Part shown: in pieces, positions 8,658 to 17,459 of the stretch
How the letters are laid out: each line of letters opens with the position of its first letter
How positions within the stretch are numbered: the first letter of the stretch is position 1
DNA from: Micromonospora halophytica
Lineage (GTDB): Bacteria; Actinomycetota; Actinomycetes; Mycobacteriales; Micromonosporaceae
NCBI RefSeq assembly: GCF_900090245.1
Contig: NZ_FMDN01000018.1
Span: forward strand, 52,541-116,540
Reading direction: 5' to 3'
DNA length: 64,000 nt
Translations under genes and position numbers: made by a program
The notes under the pieces: generated by a model
Seen by the model: only the letters and a program-made list of their open reading frames with translations
What the model was told of the DNA's origin: nothing
The model's database searches: none

Positions 8658-11444
8658 TCAGTTCGTCGCGGGCGTCACCTGGACCGTGGCGTACGAGTTG
8701 TCCTTGGCGGCCCGCAGGATCCTGATCGAGACGCCGTAGCCGACGCCCGCGTCACCCGGGTTGCCCGAGCCGAGGACGGTGAACCCGAGGTCGGTGCCGT
8801 AGAGGCCGGTCGCCGGGGAGCCGTCCGGGTTGGTGATCCGGGTGGTGTAGGGCGCGTTGCCCCGCGACGGAAGCACGACCGAGGCGTCGTTGTCCCGGGC
8901 GAAGAGGCGCCCGTCGCGGATCTCGATGCCGGGGTACCAGCCCTTGGCGTCGGTGAAGACCGGCACCGCCGGCTGCGCCGCGAAGTCGGTGCAGTACTCG
9001 CTGTACGGCTCGTCCGCCGCCTCCAGGCACTCCTTGAAGGGGTACGTGGAGTTCAGCGAGAAGGCCGCGTTCGCCGACTGCGGCCGGCTGGGCAGGTTGT
9101 CCAGCGCAGACGGGTCCTTCTCGGCCGCCGCGCCCTGCCTGCGGTACGGGTCGAAGTGCGAGTCGACGACGAGCAGGCCGCCCTTGGCGCCGTAGCTGGG
9201 CAGCGCGGTCAGCTGCGCGGTGACGTGGTTGACGTCGCCGAGCGCGGTGTCCCGGTACCAGACCAGCATGCCCGGCGCGTTGTACGACAGCTTGTCCACC
9301 TTCCAGGCGTCCCGGGCGTAGACCGTGTCGTAGGCGTACTTCAGGCCGTTGTCGAAGCCGTCGAAGTTGCGCCACTCGGCCAGGTAGTAGTGCGCCTGGC
9401 TGCTGGTGCCGCTGTCGATGCGCCAGCCCGCGCCGGTGGTGTCGACGAAGGTGCCGCCGGTCTGAATCCAGCCGTTGGCGCCGCCCTCGACGTCGTCGCT
9501 CCAGGTGGTGACGCCGCCGCCGGTGACCGAGAAGTCGTCGGCGAACCAGCCCCGCTCGAGGAACGCCTCGTCGGTGGCCTGCCGCAGCCGCAGCTGCACC
9601 GTCGTGCCGGCGTACGCCGACAGGTCGACGTAGTCGTGCCGCCAGCCGTGGGTGTCACCGGTCAGGCCGTACTTCTTGTTGCCGAAGTCGACCATGCGGC
9701 CGTTCGGGTCGGCGTAGCCGTCGTCGGTGCTGACCAGCGTGCCGGTGGAGTCGTAGACCTTCTGCTCCGCCCAGGTGGCGCCGCCGTCGGTCGAGACCTC
9801 GACGAAGCCGTAGTCCCAGTCCTCCTCGATGACGTAGTTGTTCCACATCCAGAACTTCGCGTCGGCCGCCGCCGGCACCGCCACCTGGCGGCTCAGCTTG
9901 ACGTCGGCCCAGTCCTGGTCGGCACCGGAGTACCACATGTTGGCGCCGCTGTGCGGCGTGGCCAGCGTGACCACCTTGTTCGGCAGGTTGATCTTGATGC
10001 CGTCCTTGGTGCCCACCGGCGTCCGGGACGTCTGCCCGAGCTGGACGTCACGCGGCTCGCTGCCCGGCGCGATGTTCAGCGGGTCGGCCCAGCCGAGCAC
10101 CCACTTGTCCCACAGGCCCATGTGCGTCGGCAGCGCCTGGAAGATCTCGCCCGAGTGCGAACCGGACGCCATCAGGTCCCAGAAGTCGACGTCCGAGTCG
10201 GCGTTGCCGGAGGTGTCGTAGAGGTCCGGCAGGCCCAGGTCGTGGCCGAACTCGTGGGCGAAGACGCCGACCCCGGCGTCCTCCGGCTGCACGATGTAGT
10301 TCGACACCTGCAGGTCGGTGCCGGGGATGGTGTAGCCGCCGGCGATGGACGACGAGTGCGCCCAGACCGCGTACACGCCCTCCGCGCCGCCGCCCCGGGA
10401 CTTGCCCTGGCCGGCGTGCACCAGCACGAGGTGGTCGATCACGCCGTCCGGCTCGAGGACGTTGCCGTCACCGTCCCGGTCGCCCTGGTCCTCGATGTCG
10501 TAGTCGGCCCACGGGAAGTCCGGGTCCATCTTCGCGAGGGTGTCGATGGCGTCGGTGGCGAGCCGGCCCGCGCCCTGCGGGTTGTCCGGGTGGCCGTTCA
10601 TCGACTGCTGCCGGCCGGCGACCCAGTTGCCGTTCTCGTCCTGGAAGCAGCGTGAGGCCGCGTACCAGCCCTCGGAGTGCGGCACGGTGATCCACGGGCT
10701 GGCCTGCCCGTCCACCGTGTACGCGCCCTTGGACATCTCCAGGTACATGTTGTGCATGGTCCGGCCGGCCAGGTCGATGCCCGGCTTGCCGTCCGGCCCG
10801 GTCAGGTCCTTGCGGACCCGCTCGGTGATGCCCTCCTTCGTGTAGAGCATCTTGTCGAAGTGCTCCGGCGAGAAGTCCGGCACCCACATGGAGTTGTTGT
10901 CCAGGTGCGGCAGCGAGGCCGGGTCGGGGATGTTGTTGTGCTTCGGCCCGTTCTGCACGGTGCCGGGGACACAGCTCCGGTCCTCGAAGACCGTGTTGGG
11001 GACCATGACGTTCGTGAAGTCGTCGTCGGCCTGGTCGTTGAACTCCACCAGCAGGGTCAGCAGCTTGGCGGTCTGGGTGCCCTTGGCGTTCTTGATCTGC
11101 CGGGGGTTCTTGCCGGTCTTGATCGCCTGCGCCTCGGTCTTCGCGAGCTGGCGGGCGGCCACCGGGTTGCCCCGGGCGAACTTGCGGTCGTACGCCCGGG
11201 CCTCGTCGACGGCCGGGGCGTGGATCCCGCCCTTGCCCTTGACCTCCTTGCCGTCGGTGTCCGGCTGTACGGCCGGCTCGGCGTAGTTGATGTAGTACTC
11301 GTCGGCACCGATCGTGGCCCGGGCGGGGCCGTTCTCCTGGGCGGCCGCGCTGCCCGTCACGGTCAGTGACGTGGCGGCGAGGGCGATGGCGGGCAGCGCG
11401 ACGAGTAGGCGTCGGCGTGACCCGGTTCGGGGATTGATGTTCAT
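8658..11444 (-). CDS. Secreted M6 metalloprotease (immune inhibitor A), paralogue 3
   Basis: 928 aa, the longest of the three. ATG at 11444 has GGAG five bases upstream; an ATG seven codons earlier is possible but lacks a comparable SD. Signal peptide through about residue 35 (RRRLLVALPAIALAATSL, then AAAQ). The zinc motif HEFGHDLGLPDLYD lies near residue 397, preceded by the acidic DRDGDGNVLEPDGVIDHL loop. A MAM-like EEDWDYGFVEVSTDGG region follows near 535. Extra length lies in the propeptide and a C-terminal region with two Cys (ECLEAADEPYSEYC). It is more diverged from paralogues 1 and 2 than they are from each other. Confidence 0.93.
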   Translation of the reverse strand: MNINPRTGSRRRLLVALPAIALAATSLTVTGSAAAQENGPARATIGADEYYINYAEPAVQPDTDGKEVKGKGGIHAPAVDEARAYDRKFARGNPVAARQLAKTEAQAIKTGKNPRQIKNAKGTQTAKLLTLLVEFNDQADDDFTNVMVPNTVFEDRSCVPGTVQNGPKHNNIPDPASLPHLDNNSMWVPDFSPEHFDKMLYTKEGITERVRKDLTGPDGKPGIDLAGRTMHNMYLEMSKGAYTVDGQASPWITVPHSEGWYAASRCFQDENGNWVAGRQQSMNGHPDNPQGAGRLATDAIDTLAKMDPDFPWADYDIEDQGDRDGDGNVLEPDGVIDHLVLVHAGQGKSRGGGAEGVYAVWAHSSSIAGGYTIPGTDLQVSNYIVQPEDAGVGVFAHEFGHDLGLPDLYDTSGNADSDVDFWDLMASGSHSGEIFQALPTHMGLWDKWVLGWADPLNIAPGSEPRDVQLGQTSRTPVGTKDGIKINLPNKVVTLATPHSGANMWYSGADQDWADVKLSRQVAVPAAADAKFWMWNNYVIEEDWDYGFVEVSTDGGATWAEQKVYDSTGTLVSTDDGYADPNGRMVDFGNKKYGLTGDTHGWRHDYVDLSAYAGTTVQLRLRQATDEAFLERGWFADDFSVTGGGVTTWSDDVEGGANGWIQTGGTFVDTTGAGWRIDSGTSSQAHYYLAEWRNFDGFDNGLKYAYDTVYARDAWKVDKLSYNAPGMLVWYRDTALGDVNHVTAQLTALPSYGAKGGLLVVDSHFDPYRRQGAAAEKDPSALDNLPSRPQSANAAFSLNSTYPFKECLEAADEPYSEYCTDFAAQPAVPVFTDAKGWYPGIEIRDGRLFARDNDASVVLPSRGNAPYTTRITNPDGSPATGLYGTDLGFTVLGSGNPGDAGVGYGVSIRILRAAKDNSYATVQVTPATN

Positions 11445-11637
11445 GCCGCTCCGTTTCTCGGGCATGGGGAGAGATGAATCGCCGGCTGCGGGCCGAAGTG
11501 ACGCGCGTCGAAATCCGGGCGATGCGGCTGAACCTAAATGAGAAAGAAGCCGCCCGACAGGGGGCGACGAGCGCCTTTGACCGTTCAGCCCGCCTCGCCT
11601 CCACCGACCGAACGATTCGTACCCGGAAAACGGAAGC

Positions 11638-11675
11638 GGGGTGGGTGACGGTCCGTACGGACCGTCACCCACCCC
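11638..11675 (-). terminator. Terminator palindrome after acs
   Basis: 38-bp perfect palindrome centred at 11656/11657, 17 bases beyond the acs stop, giving a 17-19 bp stem. It may act on both strands, but no plus-strand gene lies to its left. Confidence 0.8.
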
Positions 11676-11692
11676 GGGGTGTACGCGACGCG

Positions 11693-13657
11693 TCAGTCCT
11701 CGTCGGACTTCCCGCCGCCCATGCCGGAGGAGATCAGCTCCATCACCGAGGAGTCCTGGAGCGTCGTCACGTCGCCCAGCGAGCGGTTCTCCGCCACGTC
11801 CCGCAGCAACCGGCGCATGATCTTGCCGGAGCGGGTCTTCGGCAGCTCCGGCACCAGCATGATCTGCCGGGGCTTGGCGATCGGGCCGAGCGTCTTCGCC
11901 ACGTGGTTGCGCAGCTCGGCGATGAGCTGCTCGCCCGCCTCCCCTGCGGTGTCGGTGGTGCCGCGCGGGATGGCGAAGGCGACGATCGCCTGGCCGGTGG
12001 TCGGGTCGGTGGCGCCGACCACGGCCGCCTCGGCCACCGCCGGGTGCGACACCAGCGCCGACTCCACCTCGGTGGTGGAGATGTTGTGCCCGGACACCAG
12101 CATCACGTCGTCGACCCGGCCGAGCAGCCAGATGTGCCCGTCGTCGTCCTTCTTCGCCCCGTCGCCGGCAAAGTACATGCCCTCGAACCGCGACCAGTAC
12201 GTCTCGATGAACCGGTTGTCGTCGCCCCAGATCGTGCGCAGCATCGACGGCCACGGCTCACGCAGCACCAGGTAGCCGCCGCCGCCGTTCGGCACCGACC
12301 GGCCCTGGTCGTCCACCACGTCGGCGACGATGCCGGGCAGCGGGGTCATCGCCGAGCCCGGCTTGGCCTCGGTCACGCCCGGCAGCGGGGAGATCATGAT
12401 GGCGCCGGTCTCGGTCTGCCACCAGGTGTCCACGATCGGCAGCTCGCCCCTGCCGACGTGCTGCCTGTACCACATCCACGCCTCGGGGTTGATCGGCTCG
12501 CCGACGCTGCCGAGCAGGCGCAACGAGCTCAGGTCGTACCCGGCGGGGATGTCATCGCCCCACTTCATCATGGTGCGGATCAGCGTCGGCGCGGTGTAGA
12601 GGATGCTGACCTTGTACTTGTCGACGACCTCCCAGAACCGGCCCTTGTGCGGGGTGTCCGGGGTGCCCTCGTACATCACCTGCGTGGCACCGTTGGAGAG
12701 CGGCCCGTACACGATGTAGGAGTGCCCGGTGACCCAGCCGATGTCGGCGGTGCACCAGTAGACATCGGTCTCCGGCTTCAGGTCGAAGACCGCGTGCGTC
12801 GTCCAGGACGTCTGGGTGAGGTAGCCGCCGGTGGTGTGCAGGATGCCCTTCGGCCGGGCCGTGGTGCCGCTGGTGTAGAGGATGAAGAGCGGGTGCTCGG
12901 CGTCGAACGCCTCGGCGGTGTGCTCCGCCGACGCGGTCTCCACCGTCTCGTGCCACCAGTGGTCCTTCGCCGACCAGGCGACCTCCTCGCCGGTGCGGCG
13001 GAGCACCAGCACATGCTCCACCGACGGGCAGTTCGCCACCGCCTCGTCCACCGTCGGCTTCAACGCCGACGGCTTGCCCCGGCGGTAGCCGCCGTCGGCG
13101 GTGATCACCACCTTGGCGCTGGCGTCCTGGATCCGGTTGGTCAGCGCGTCGGCGGAGAAGCCGCCGAAGACCACGCTGTGGGTGGCGCCGATCCGGGCGC
13201 AGGCGAGCATCGCCACCGCCGCCTCGGGGACCATCGGCAGGTAGATCGCCACCCGGTCGCCGGCGGTCACCCCCAGCTCGGTCAGCGCGTTCGCCGCCTG
13301 ACAGGTCATTCGGTGCAGGTCGGCGTAGGTGAGGGTGCGGGTGTCGCCCGGCTCGCCCTCCCAGTGGATCGCCACCTTGTCACCCCGGCCGGCCTCCACA
13401 TGCCGGTCGAGACAGTTGTACGCCACATTGAGCCGGCCCCCGACGAACCACTTCGCGAACGGCGGCTTCGACCAGTCGAGCACCTGGTCCCACGGCTGCG
13501 CCCAGGTCAGGCGCCCGGCCTGCTCCGCCCAGAAGCCGAGCCGGTCCGCGTCGGCCTCCGCGTACGCGTCGGCGGTGACGTTGGCCGCCGCGGCGAGCGC
13601 GGCCGGCGGCGGGAACTGGCGCGTCTCGTTCAGCAGGTTGGCCAGAGCCTCGCTCAT
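11693..13657 (-). CDS. acs: Acetyl-CoA synthetase (AMP-forming)
   Basis: 654 aa, normal for the family. It activates acetate via acetyl-AMP to acetyl-CoA. Visible: the Acs N-terminal region, core A3 YTSGTTARPKG (about 265), TWWQTETGAIM (A5), and the A10 loop PKTRSGKIMRRLLR near the C-terminus, whose Lys is catalytic and the usual acetylation-control site. The start at 13657 has GAGGTGG upstream and overlaps, as ATGA, the stop of a 27-codon leader ORF, so translation is probably coupled to it. In Mycobacterium acs also lies near the Tad/HAD cluster, consistent with old synteny. Confidence 0.95.
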   Translation of the reverse strand: MSEALANLLNETRQFPPPAALAAAANVTADAYAEADADRLGFWAEQAGRLTWAQPWDQVLDWSKPPFAKWFVGGRLNVAYNCLDRHVEAGRGDKVAIHWEGEPGDTRTLTYADLHRMTCQAANALTELGVTAGDRVAIYLPMVPEAAVAMLACARIGATHSVVFGGFSADALTNRIQDASAKVVITADGGYRRGKPSALKPTVDEAVANCPSVEHVLVLRRTGEEVAWSAKDHWWHETVETASAEHTAEAFDAEHPLFILYTSGTTARPKGILHTTGGYLTQTSWTTHAVFDLKPETDVYWCTADIGWVTGHSYIVYGPLSNGATQVMYEGTPDTPHKGRFWEVVDKYKVSILYTAPTLIRTMMKWGDDIPAGYDLSSLRLLGSVGEPINPEAWMWYRQHVGRGELPIVDTWWQTETGAIMISPLPGVTEAKPGSAMTPLPGIVADVVDDQGRSVPNGGGGYLVLREPWPSMLRTIWGDDNRFIETYWSRFEGMYFAGDGAKKDDDGHIWLLGRVDDVMLVSGHNISTTEVESALVSHPAVAEAAVVGATDPTTGQAIVAFAIPRGTTDTAGEAGEQLIAELRNHVAKTLGPIAKPRQIMLVPELPKTRSGKIMRRLLRDVAENRSLGDVTTLQDSSVMELISSGMGGGKSDED

Positions 13658-13737
13658 GCCGCCACCTCGCTTCGCTCGGCGACGCCAGGAGGCTCCTCCG
13701 CTCCGAGCCTGATGATTCGCTCGCTTCGCTCGCTCAT
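13654..13737 (-). CDS. 27-aa leader ORF upstream of acs
   Basis: ATG at 13737 has GAAGGAG seven bases upstream, a better SD than acs itself. The peptide runs MSERSERIIRLGAEE, then PPGVAERSEVAA, and its TGA overlaps the acs ATG (ATGA). The peptide is internally repetitive (SERSER, AERSE), encoded by GAGCGAAGCGAG repeats on the coding strand. It probably serves translational coupling or attenuation rather than acting as a protein. A TAACCT hexamer near 13785 could be the -10 of the promoter. Confidence 0.6.
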   Translation of the reverse strand: MSERSERIIRLGAEEPPGVAERSEVAA

Positions 13738-14192
13738 GCGGTGACTCCTTCGTCGCGTGACCTGCGTCTCCTACCCGGGTGAGGTTAGTCGCGGCCGGCG
13801 ACCGCCGCGACAGCTCCACCGGCCGTCGCGCGCCCAGCGGACGCCGTCGCGCGCCCGGCGGCGTACGCCCGCCCGCCCGCGCGTCCCACGTGCTCGTCGC
13901 CCCCGGTTTCGCGCGCGTCCGGTGCTCCCATTCGCAGGCCCGCGCGTCGTGGTGGCGCGTCCGGCGGCGGGCCCGGCGGCCCAGCCCAGCCCCCGTCCGG
14001 CCCGGTACCGCTGGCGGGGCCACCGCCTGATCGACTCCACAGCGGGAACATGGCGGGGTCGGAGTGATCGGGACACCGCCAGGCCGCCGCCATCGCCCGC
14101 CGCGACCGTCCAGCCCTCGGCGGCCGGTGGTCCGGGTCGCCTTCCGGGCGGGTGCCGCCCGGCCGGGGCGTCCGGGTCGCTAGCGTGGCGGG
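13738..14192. other. Divergent intergenic region between acs leader and Fic-like gene
   Basis: About 455 bases, extremely GC-rich, with no supported gene. It must contain the acs promoter (minus) and, at its right edge, the -10 of the Fic-like gene (TAGCGT at 14181-14186). Confidence 0.5.
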
Positions 14193-14939
14193 GTGACCAC
14201 CGATCCGCTCGCCCCGCTGCTCGCGCTCGCCGACATCGCCCCCGCCGTCGAGCGGGCCCGCGAGCGGGTCGACCAGGCAATGCGGCACCGCGCGTTGCGC
14301 CGGCACGGCGGCCAGGTCGCGGCCGAGGTCAGCCTCCGGTCCGCGGTGGCCAGCGCCGCCCTGGAGGGGTACGCCCACGAGCGCGAGGAGGTTCGCGCCG
14401 GAACGGTCACCGAGCCGGTGCTCCAAGGCGCGTTGCGGGTCGCCGGCGCGCTGCCCACCCTGAGCGAGCTGTGGCCGAAGGCGCCCCGGCAGGCCCTCGC
14501 GAAACTGCACGTGCTCGCCGCCCGCGACGTGGTCGCCGAGGCGGAGCTGGGCCGGCCGGTGGCCGACCCGGTGGTCGCCGCCCGGTTGGACGGGCTGGCC
14601 GGGCTGGTCGCCGGCGGCACCACTGTCCCGCCCCTGGTGCTCGCCGCCGTGGTGCACGGCGAACTGCTGAACCTGCGGCCGTTCGCCGGGCCGTCCGGCG
14701 TGGTCGCCCGGGCCGCCGCCCGGCTGGTGCTGATGTCCCGCGGCTTCGACCCGCGCGGCCTGGTCGCCGTCGACGTGGGGCACCGCGAGCGGGAGCCGGA
14801 GTACGTGGGCGCGGCCGGCGCCTTCGCCACCGGCACCCCGGACGGGCTGCGGTCCTGGCTCCGGCACTACATGTCGGCCGTCGAGGTGGGCGCCGACCAG
14901 CTCACCGTCATCGGCGACGAGGTGCTGGCCGCCTCCTGA
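14193..14939 (+). CDS. Degenerate Fic-like protein
   Basis: 248 aa, mostly helical. LNLRPFAGPSGVVARAAAR (about residue 160) aligns by eye to the Fic motif HPFxxGNGRxxR, with His changed to Arg, Asn to Ser and the second Arg to Val, so classical AMP transfer is unlikely. SAALEGYAHEREEVRAG near residue 60 resembles the segment before the Fic core. The start GTG has no SD, but TAGCGT lies six bases upstream (leaderless). It is convergent with the HAD phosphatase. Such Fic-like genes next to HAD-IB/ssd/tad are, as I recall, common in actinobacteria, where they are often annotated oxidoreductase. Function unknown. Confidence 0.75.
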   Translation: MTTDPLAPLLALADIAPAVERARERVDQAMRHRALRRHGGQVAAEVSLRSAVASAALEGYAHEREEVRAGTVTEPVLQGALRVAGALPTLSELWPKAPRQALAKLHVLAARDVVAEAELGRPVADPVVAARLDGLAGLVAGGTTVPPLVLAAVVHGELLNLRPFAGPSGVVARAAARLVLMSRGFDPRGLVAVDVGHREREPEYVGAAGAFATGTPDGLRSWLRHYMSAVEVGADQLTVIGDEVLAAS

Positions 14940-15081
14940 GCACGGCAGCGCCGCCTCCTGGCCCGGTCAGCCGGCCTGCCGGGACGCGGTCAGCTGGTCC
15001 GTCGGACGCGTCGGCTCGCGGCTCGGGTTCCCCGGGTCGGGGCCAGCTCCGCCCGCCGAGCAGGTGAGCTGCGGTGGTCGG

Positions 15082-15885
15082 TCAGGCGACCCGGGCGGAG
15101 CGGGTCCGGCGGTGTCGGCCGTACCAGGCGATGCCGATGGCCACCCCGACACCGACGCCGAGCGCCGCCGCGGCGACCGGCACGGCGGGGCGCCCCCGCA
15201 GCCGCCGGCCCAACGGGATCGGGTGCCGGAACTCCAGCACCGGCCAGGCGTTCTCCACGGCCAACTTGCGCAGGGTCCGGTCGGGGTTGACCACGCTGGG
15301 GTGGCCGACGCACTCCAGCAGCGGCCGGTCGCTGTACGAGTCCGAGTAGGCGTAGCAGTCGGCGAGGTCGTAGCCCCGGACCTCGGCCAGCTCGCTCACC
15401 GCGTCGACCTTGCTCTGCCCGGCGGCGTAGAACTCCACCGCGCCGCTGTAGCGGCCGTTCTCGACCGCCATCCGGGTGGCGATCACGTCGGTGACGCCGA
15501 GCAGCTCACCGATCGGCCGGACCATCTCCTCGCCGGAGGCGGAGACCAGGACGACGTCCCGGCCGGCGGCCTGGTGCTCCTCGATGAGGGCGGCGGCCTC
15601 GGCGTACACGTAGGGGTTGATCAGCTCGTGCAGCGTCTCCGCGACGATCTGGCGGACCTGTTCCACCTGCCAGCCCTTGCAGAGCGTGGCGAGGTAGTCC
15701 CGGGTCCGGGCCATGGTCTGCTCGTCGGTGCCGCCCAGCCGGAACATCAGCTGCGCGTACGCCGACTTGACCACGTCCCGCCGGGTGATCAGCCCGTCCC
15801 GGTAGAACGGCCGACCGAACGCCAGGGCGCTCGACTTGGCGATGACGGTCTTGTCCAGATCGAAGAAAGCGGCACTTCGGCCCAC
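15082..15885 (-). CDS. HAD-IB family phosphatase with C-terminal membrane anchor
   Basis: 267 aa. HAD motif I FFDLDKTVI at residues 7-15 (nucleophile D9), motif II VSASGEE (about 115), motif III/IV Lys and YAYSDSYSDRPLL (about 190). It is related to SerB-type phosphatases, but the substrate is unknown. A hydrophobic segment near the C-terminus (VPVAAAALGVGVGVAIGIAW) followed by Arg-rich residues predicts a tail anchor. GTG start with TAGACT eight bases upstream, leaderless style. The mycobacterial counterpart (Rv3661) sits beside ssd, as here. Confidence 0.88.
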   Translation of the reverse strand: MGRSAAFFDLDKTVIAKSSALAFGRPFYRDGLITRRDVVKSAYAQLMFRLGGTDEQTMARTRDYLATLCKGWQVEQVRQIVAETLHELINPYVYAEAAALIEEHQAAGRDVVLVSASGEEMVRPIGELLGVTDVIATRMAVENGRYSGAVEFYAAGQSKVDAVSELAEVRGYDLADCYAYSDSYSDRPLLECVGHPSVVNPDRTLRKLAVENAWPVLEFRHPIPLGRRLRGRPAVPVAAAALGVGVGVAIGIAWYGRHRRTRSARVA

Positions 15886-15980
15886 GGCGCGAAAGTCTAG
15901 CCCGATGGTCTATCGTCGGCGGGTGCCTGGGGTCCACACCCTCCCCGACCTGCGGGCACAATCGCGCAACCCCTGCAGAA

Positions 15981-15996
15981 CGTGACGGCCGTCACA
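15981..15996. promoter_or_regulatory. CRP-like palindrome
   Basis: GTGACGGCCGTCAC at 15982-15995 with A at 15996 matches the CRP/Cmr pattern TGTGA-N6-TCACA at all but the first base. It lies about 100 bases upstream of the HAD gene. A half-site TGGTCACA follows at 16001-16010. Binding is inferred from the pattern only. Confidence 0.4.
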
Positions 15997-16140
15997 CGCT
16001 GTGGTCACATTTTCGCAGTGAGTGGGGTCGGCACCACTCGACGTGAACAGTCTGCTCGGGCATGCTTGTCATCACGACGAGTGCTCATATCTCGGACAGT
16101 TGCAGACCCTCGGCGGTTGCACCCCCCGTAACCGCTGAGT
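15997..16140. other. Remainder of 15886-16245 intergenic region
   Basis: With flanking elements, the 360-base gap between the HAD and VHL-like genes holds the HAD promoter side, the CRP-like site and two hairpins. No gene was seen. Confidence 0.5.
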
Positions 16141-16207
16141 GGTTCGGCTCAACCCCCCCGGAGCCGAACCTCCCGACGACCCCCGTCTCCCCCCGACGGG
16201 GGTCGTC
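16141..16207 (-). terminator. Two tandem hairpins downstream of VHL-like gene
   Basis: Hairpin A: 10-bp arms 16141-16150 and 16161-16170. Hairpin B: 13-bp arms 16175-16187 and 16195-16207. Both lie 40-105 bases beyond the stop of the minus-strand gene. Confidence 0.7.
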
Positions 16208-16245
16208 CCTTTGTGTGCTCCGTGGAGGAGGCGGTCGATCGCCGC

Positions 16246-17049
16246 CTACCTGATCACCGCCTTCTTGATCTCCCGGGCGGGAAGGAAGCAGACCAGCCCT
16301 CGGCCGTCGCCGTCGGTCACCACCCACGGGTGACCCACGTAGGTCTGCTGCCGGTAGCCCTGGCCCGGTTGCAGCACCGCGTACCGCTGCCGCTGGCCCC
16401 CGTAGTCCAGCCAGTGGACGACGACGAGCGTGCCGCGGGTGTTGACGAAGTCGACGAAGGTCTCCGGCCCGCCGCTGCTTGATCGCAGGGACGGCTCCTG
16501 GGACGGGGGCAGCGGCTCCAGTTCGTCGGGGCGGGGCTCTTCGGGGGCCGGGGGCCTCGGTGGTGTGGGCGACGGGCTCGGCCGGGTGGTCGTACCCGCG
16601 GCGGGCCGGGTGGGCTGATGGGTGGGCGACGCCGCGCGGGTCGGGGAGGGCAGCGACGCCCGGGTGGAGAGCGACACCGGTGCCGGCGAGTACGTCCAGC
16701 TCGGCGTGGCGCTCACCGCTTCGGTCCCGTCCGCCTGCCCGGCACCGGTCGGCGGGACGGCCACGGGCCGGTCCTCCGGGCGGGGCGAGGTGGACCAGAA
16801 CGGTGACAGCGCGAACACCAGCGTGGCGATCACGCCGACCGCGACGCAGCCGAGGACCAGGGTCCGGGTGGGACCGCCGGGGCCGGGCGGGGACGCGGGC
16901 GGCGGCGCCTGCGCGCGGTGCCGGCCGTCGTGGGCTCTGACCATGGGGTGTGGCGGTGGGGGCGGTGCGTGCCGGCGCGACTCGGGCAGCCAGCCGCCGA
17001 TCCGCAGGGTGGGGTCGGTGCGGTGCACATCGTCGGGTGATTCGGGCAT
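16246..17049 (-). CDS. Membrane-anchored protein with VHL beta-domain-like C-terminus
   Basis: 267 aa. N-terminal 60 residues are cytosolic and Pro-rich; one membrane segment (about 61-84, TLVLGCVAVGVIATLVFALS); then about 110 residues of extracellular Pro/Ser/Thr-rich linker. The last 72 residues form a compact domain with FVNTRGTLVVVHWLDYGGQ, then YAVLQPGQGY, TYVGHPWVVTD and GLVCFLPA. This pattern (Asn, WL-Y/F-G, Y--L-PG, Y-GH-W---D) resembles the von Hippel-Lindau beta domain, known in a few bacterial proteins of unknown role. It would display the domain on the cell surface. The upstream region to 17459 faces the tad operon divergently. Confidence 0.72.
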   Translation of the reverse strand: MPESPDDVHRTDPTLRIGGWLPESRRHAPPPPPHPMVRAHDGRHRAQAPPPASPPGPGGPTRTLVLGCVAVGVIATLVFALSPFWSTSPRPEDRPVAVPPTGAGQADGTEAVSATPSWTYSPAPVSLSTRASLPSPTRAASPTHQPTRPAAGTTTRPSPSPTPPRPPAPEEPRPDELEPLPPSQEPSLRSSSGGPETFVDFVNTRGTLVVVHWLDYGGQRQRYAVLQPGQGYRQQTYVGHPWVVTDGDGRGLVCFLPAREIKKAVIR

Positions 17050-17456
17050 GGCCCCGTTCCGAGAACGCGGGAGCCACCTCCAGCGGTGGCGCGGGCCACG
17101 ATTATCGGCGCACAGGGATCCCTGTCGTCAATGGCTCAGAGGGTGGAAAACGGGACGTTCTTTCACCGCCCGTTCTGCCGCCCCTGCGCGGCAACGGGGA
17201 GTTCCGGATGGTCGGTCGGTCAATTCATTCGCCGCGTCGCTGTCGCGTGTAACGGAATTCAGATCCACGACGCTGTTATGGAATTCCTGAGGTGACGCTA
17301 CGTGTCGGTCCCGGGCCCCCATAGCAGATCGTCGCCCGGTACGGCCGTCGTCCACAGGCCCCTCCGTCGTCCACAGGTGATGGTGGCGGGCCGGCGGACC
17401 TGGCTCCCCCGGAGCAGGGTCTCGGTCAGCACCCCCGAGCCCGACCGCTGGAGGCC
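17050..17456. other. Divergent promoter region between VHL-like gene and tad operon
   Basis: About 410 bases with lower GC around 17100-17290. It should hold promoters for both directions. No convincing ORF, and no operator that I can name. Confidence 0.5.
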
Positions 17457-17459
17457 GTG

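Noticed and set aside
3206-11675. Regularly spaced hairpins after the protease and acs genes considered as a dispersed repeat family
   Set aside because: The four stems have unrelated sequences and each follows a stop codon, so they are terminators.
11445-12254. N-terminal extension of M6 protease 3 through the acs 3' end
   Set aside because: Overlaps acs on the same strand in another frame with antisense-like composition; the signal peptide starts at 11444.
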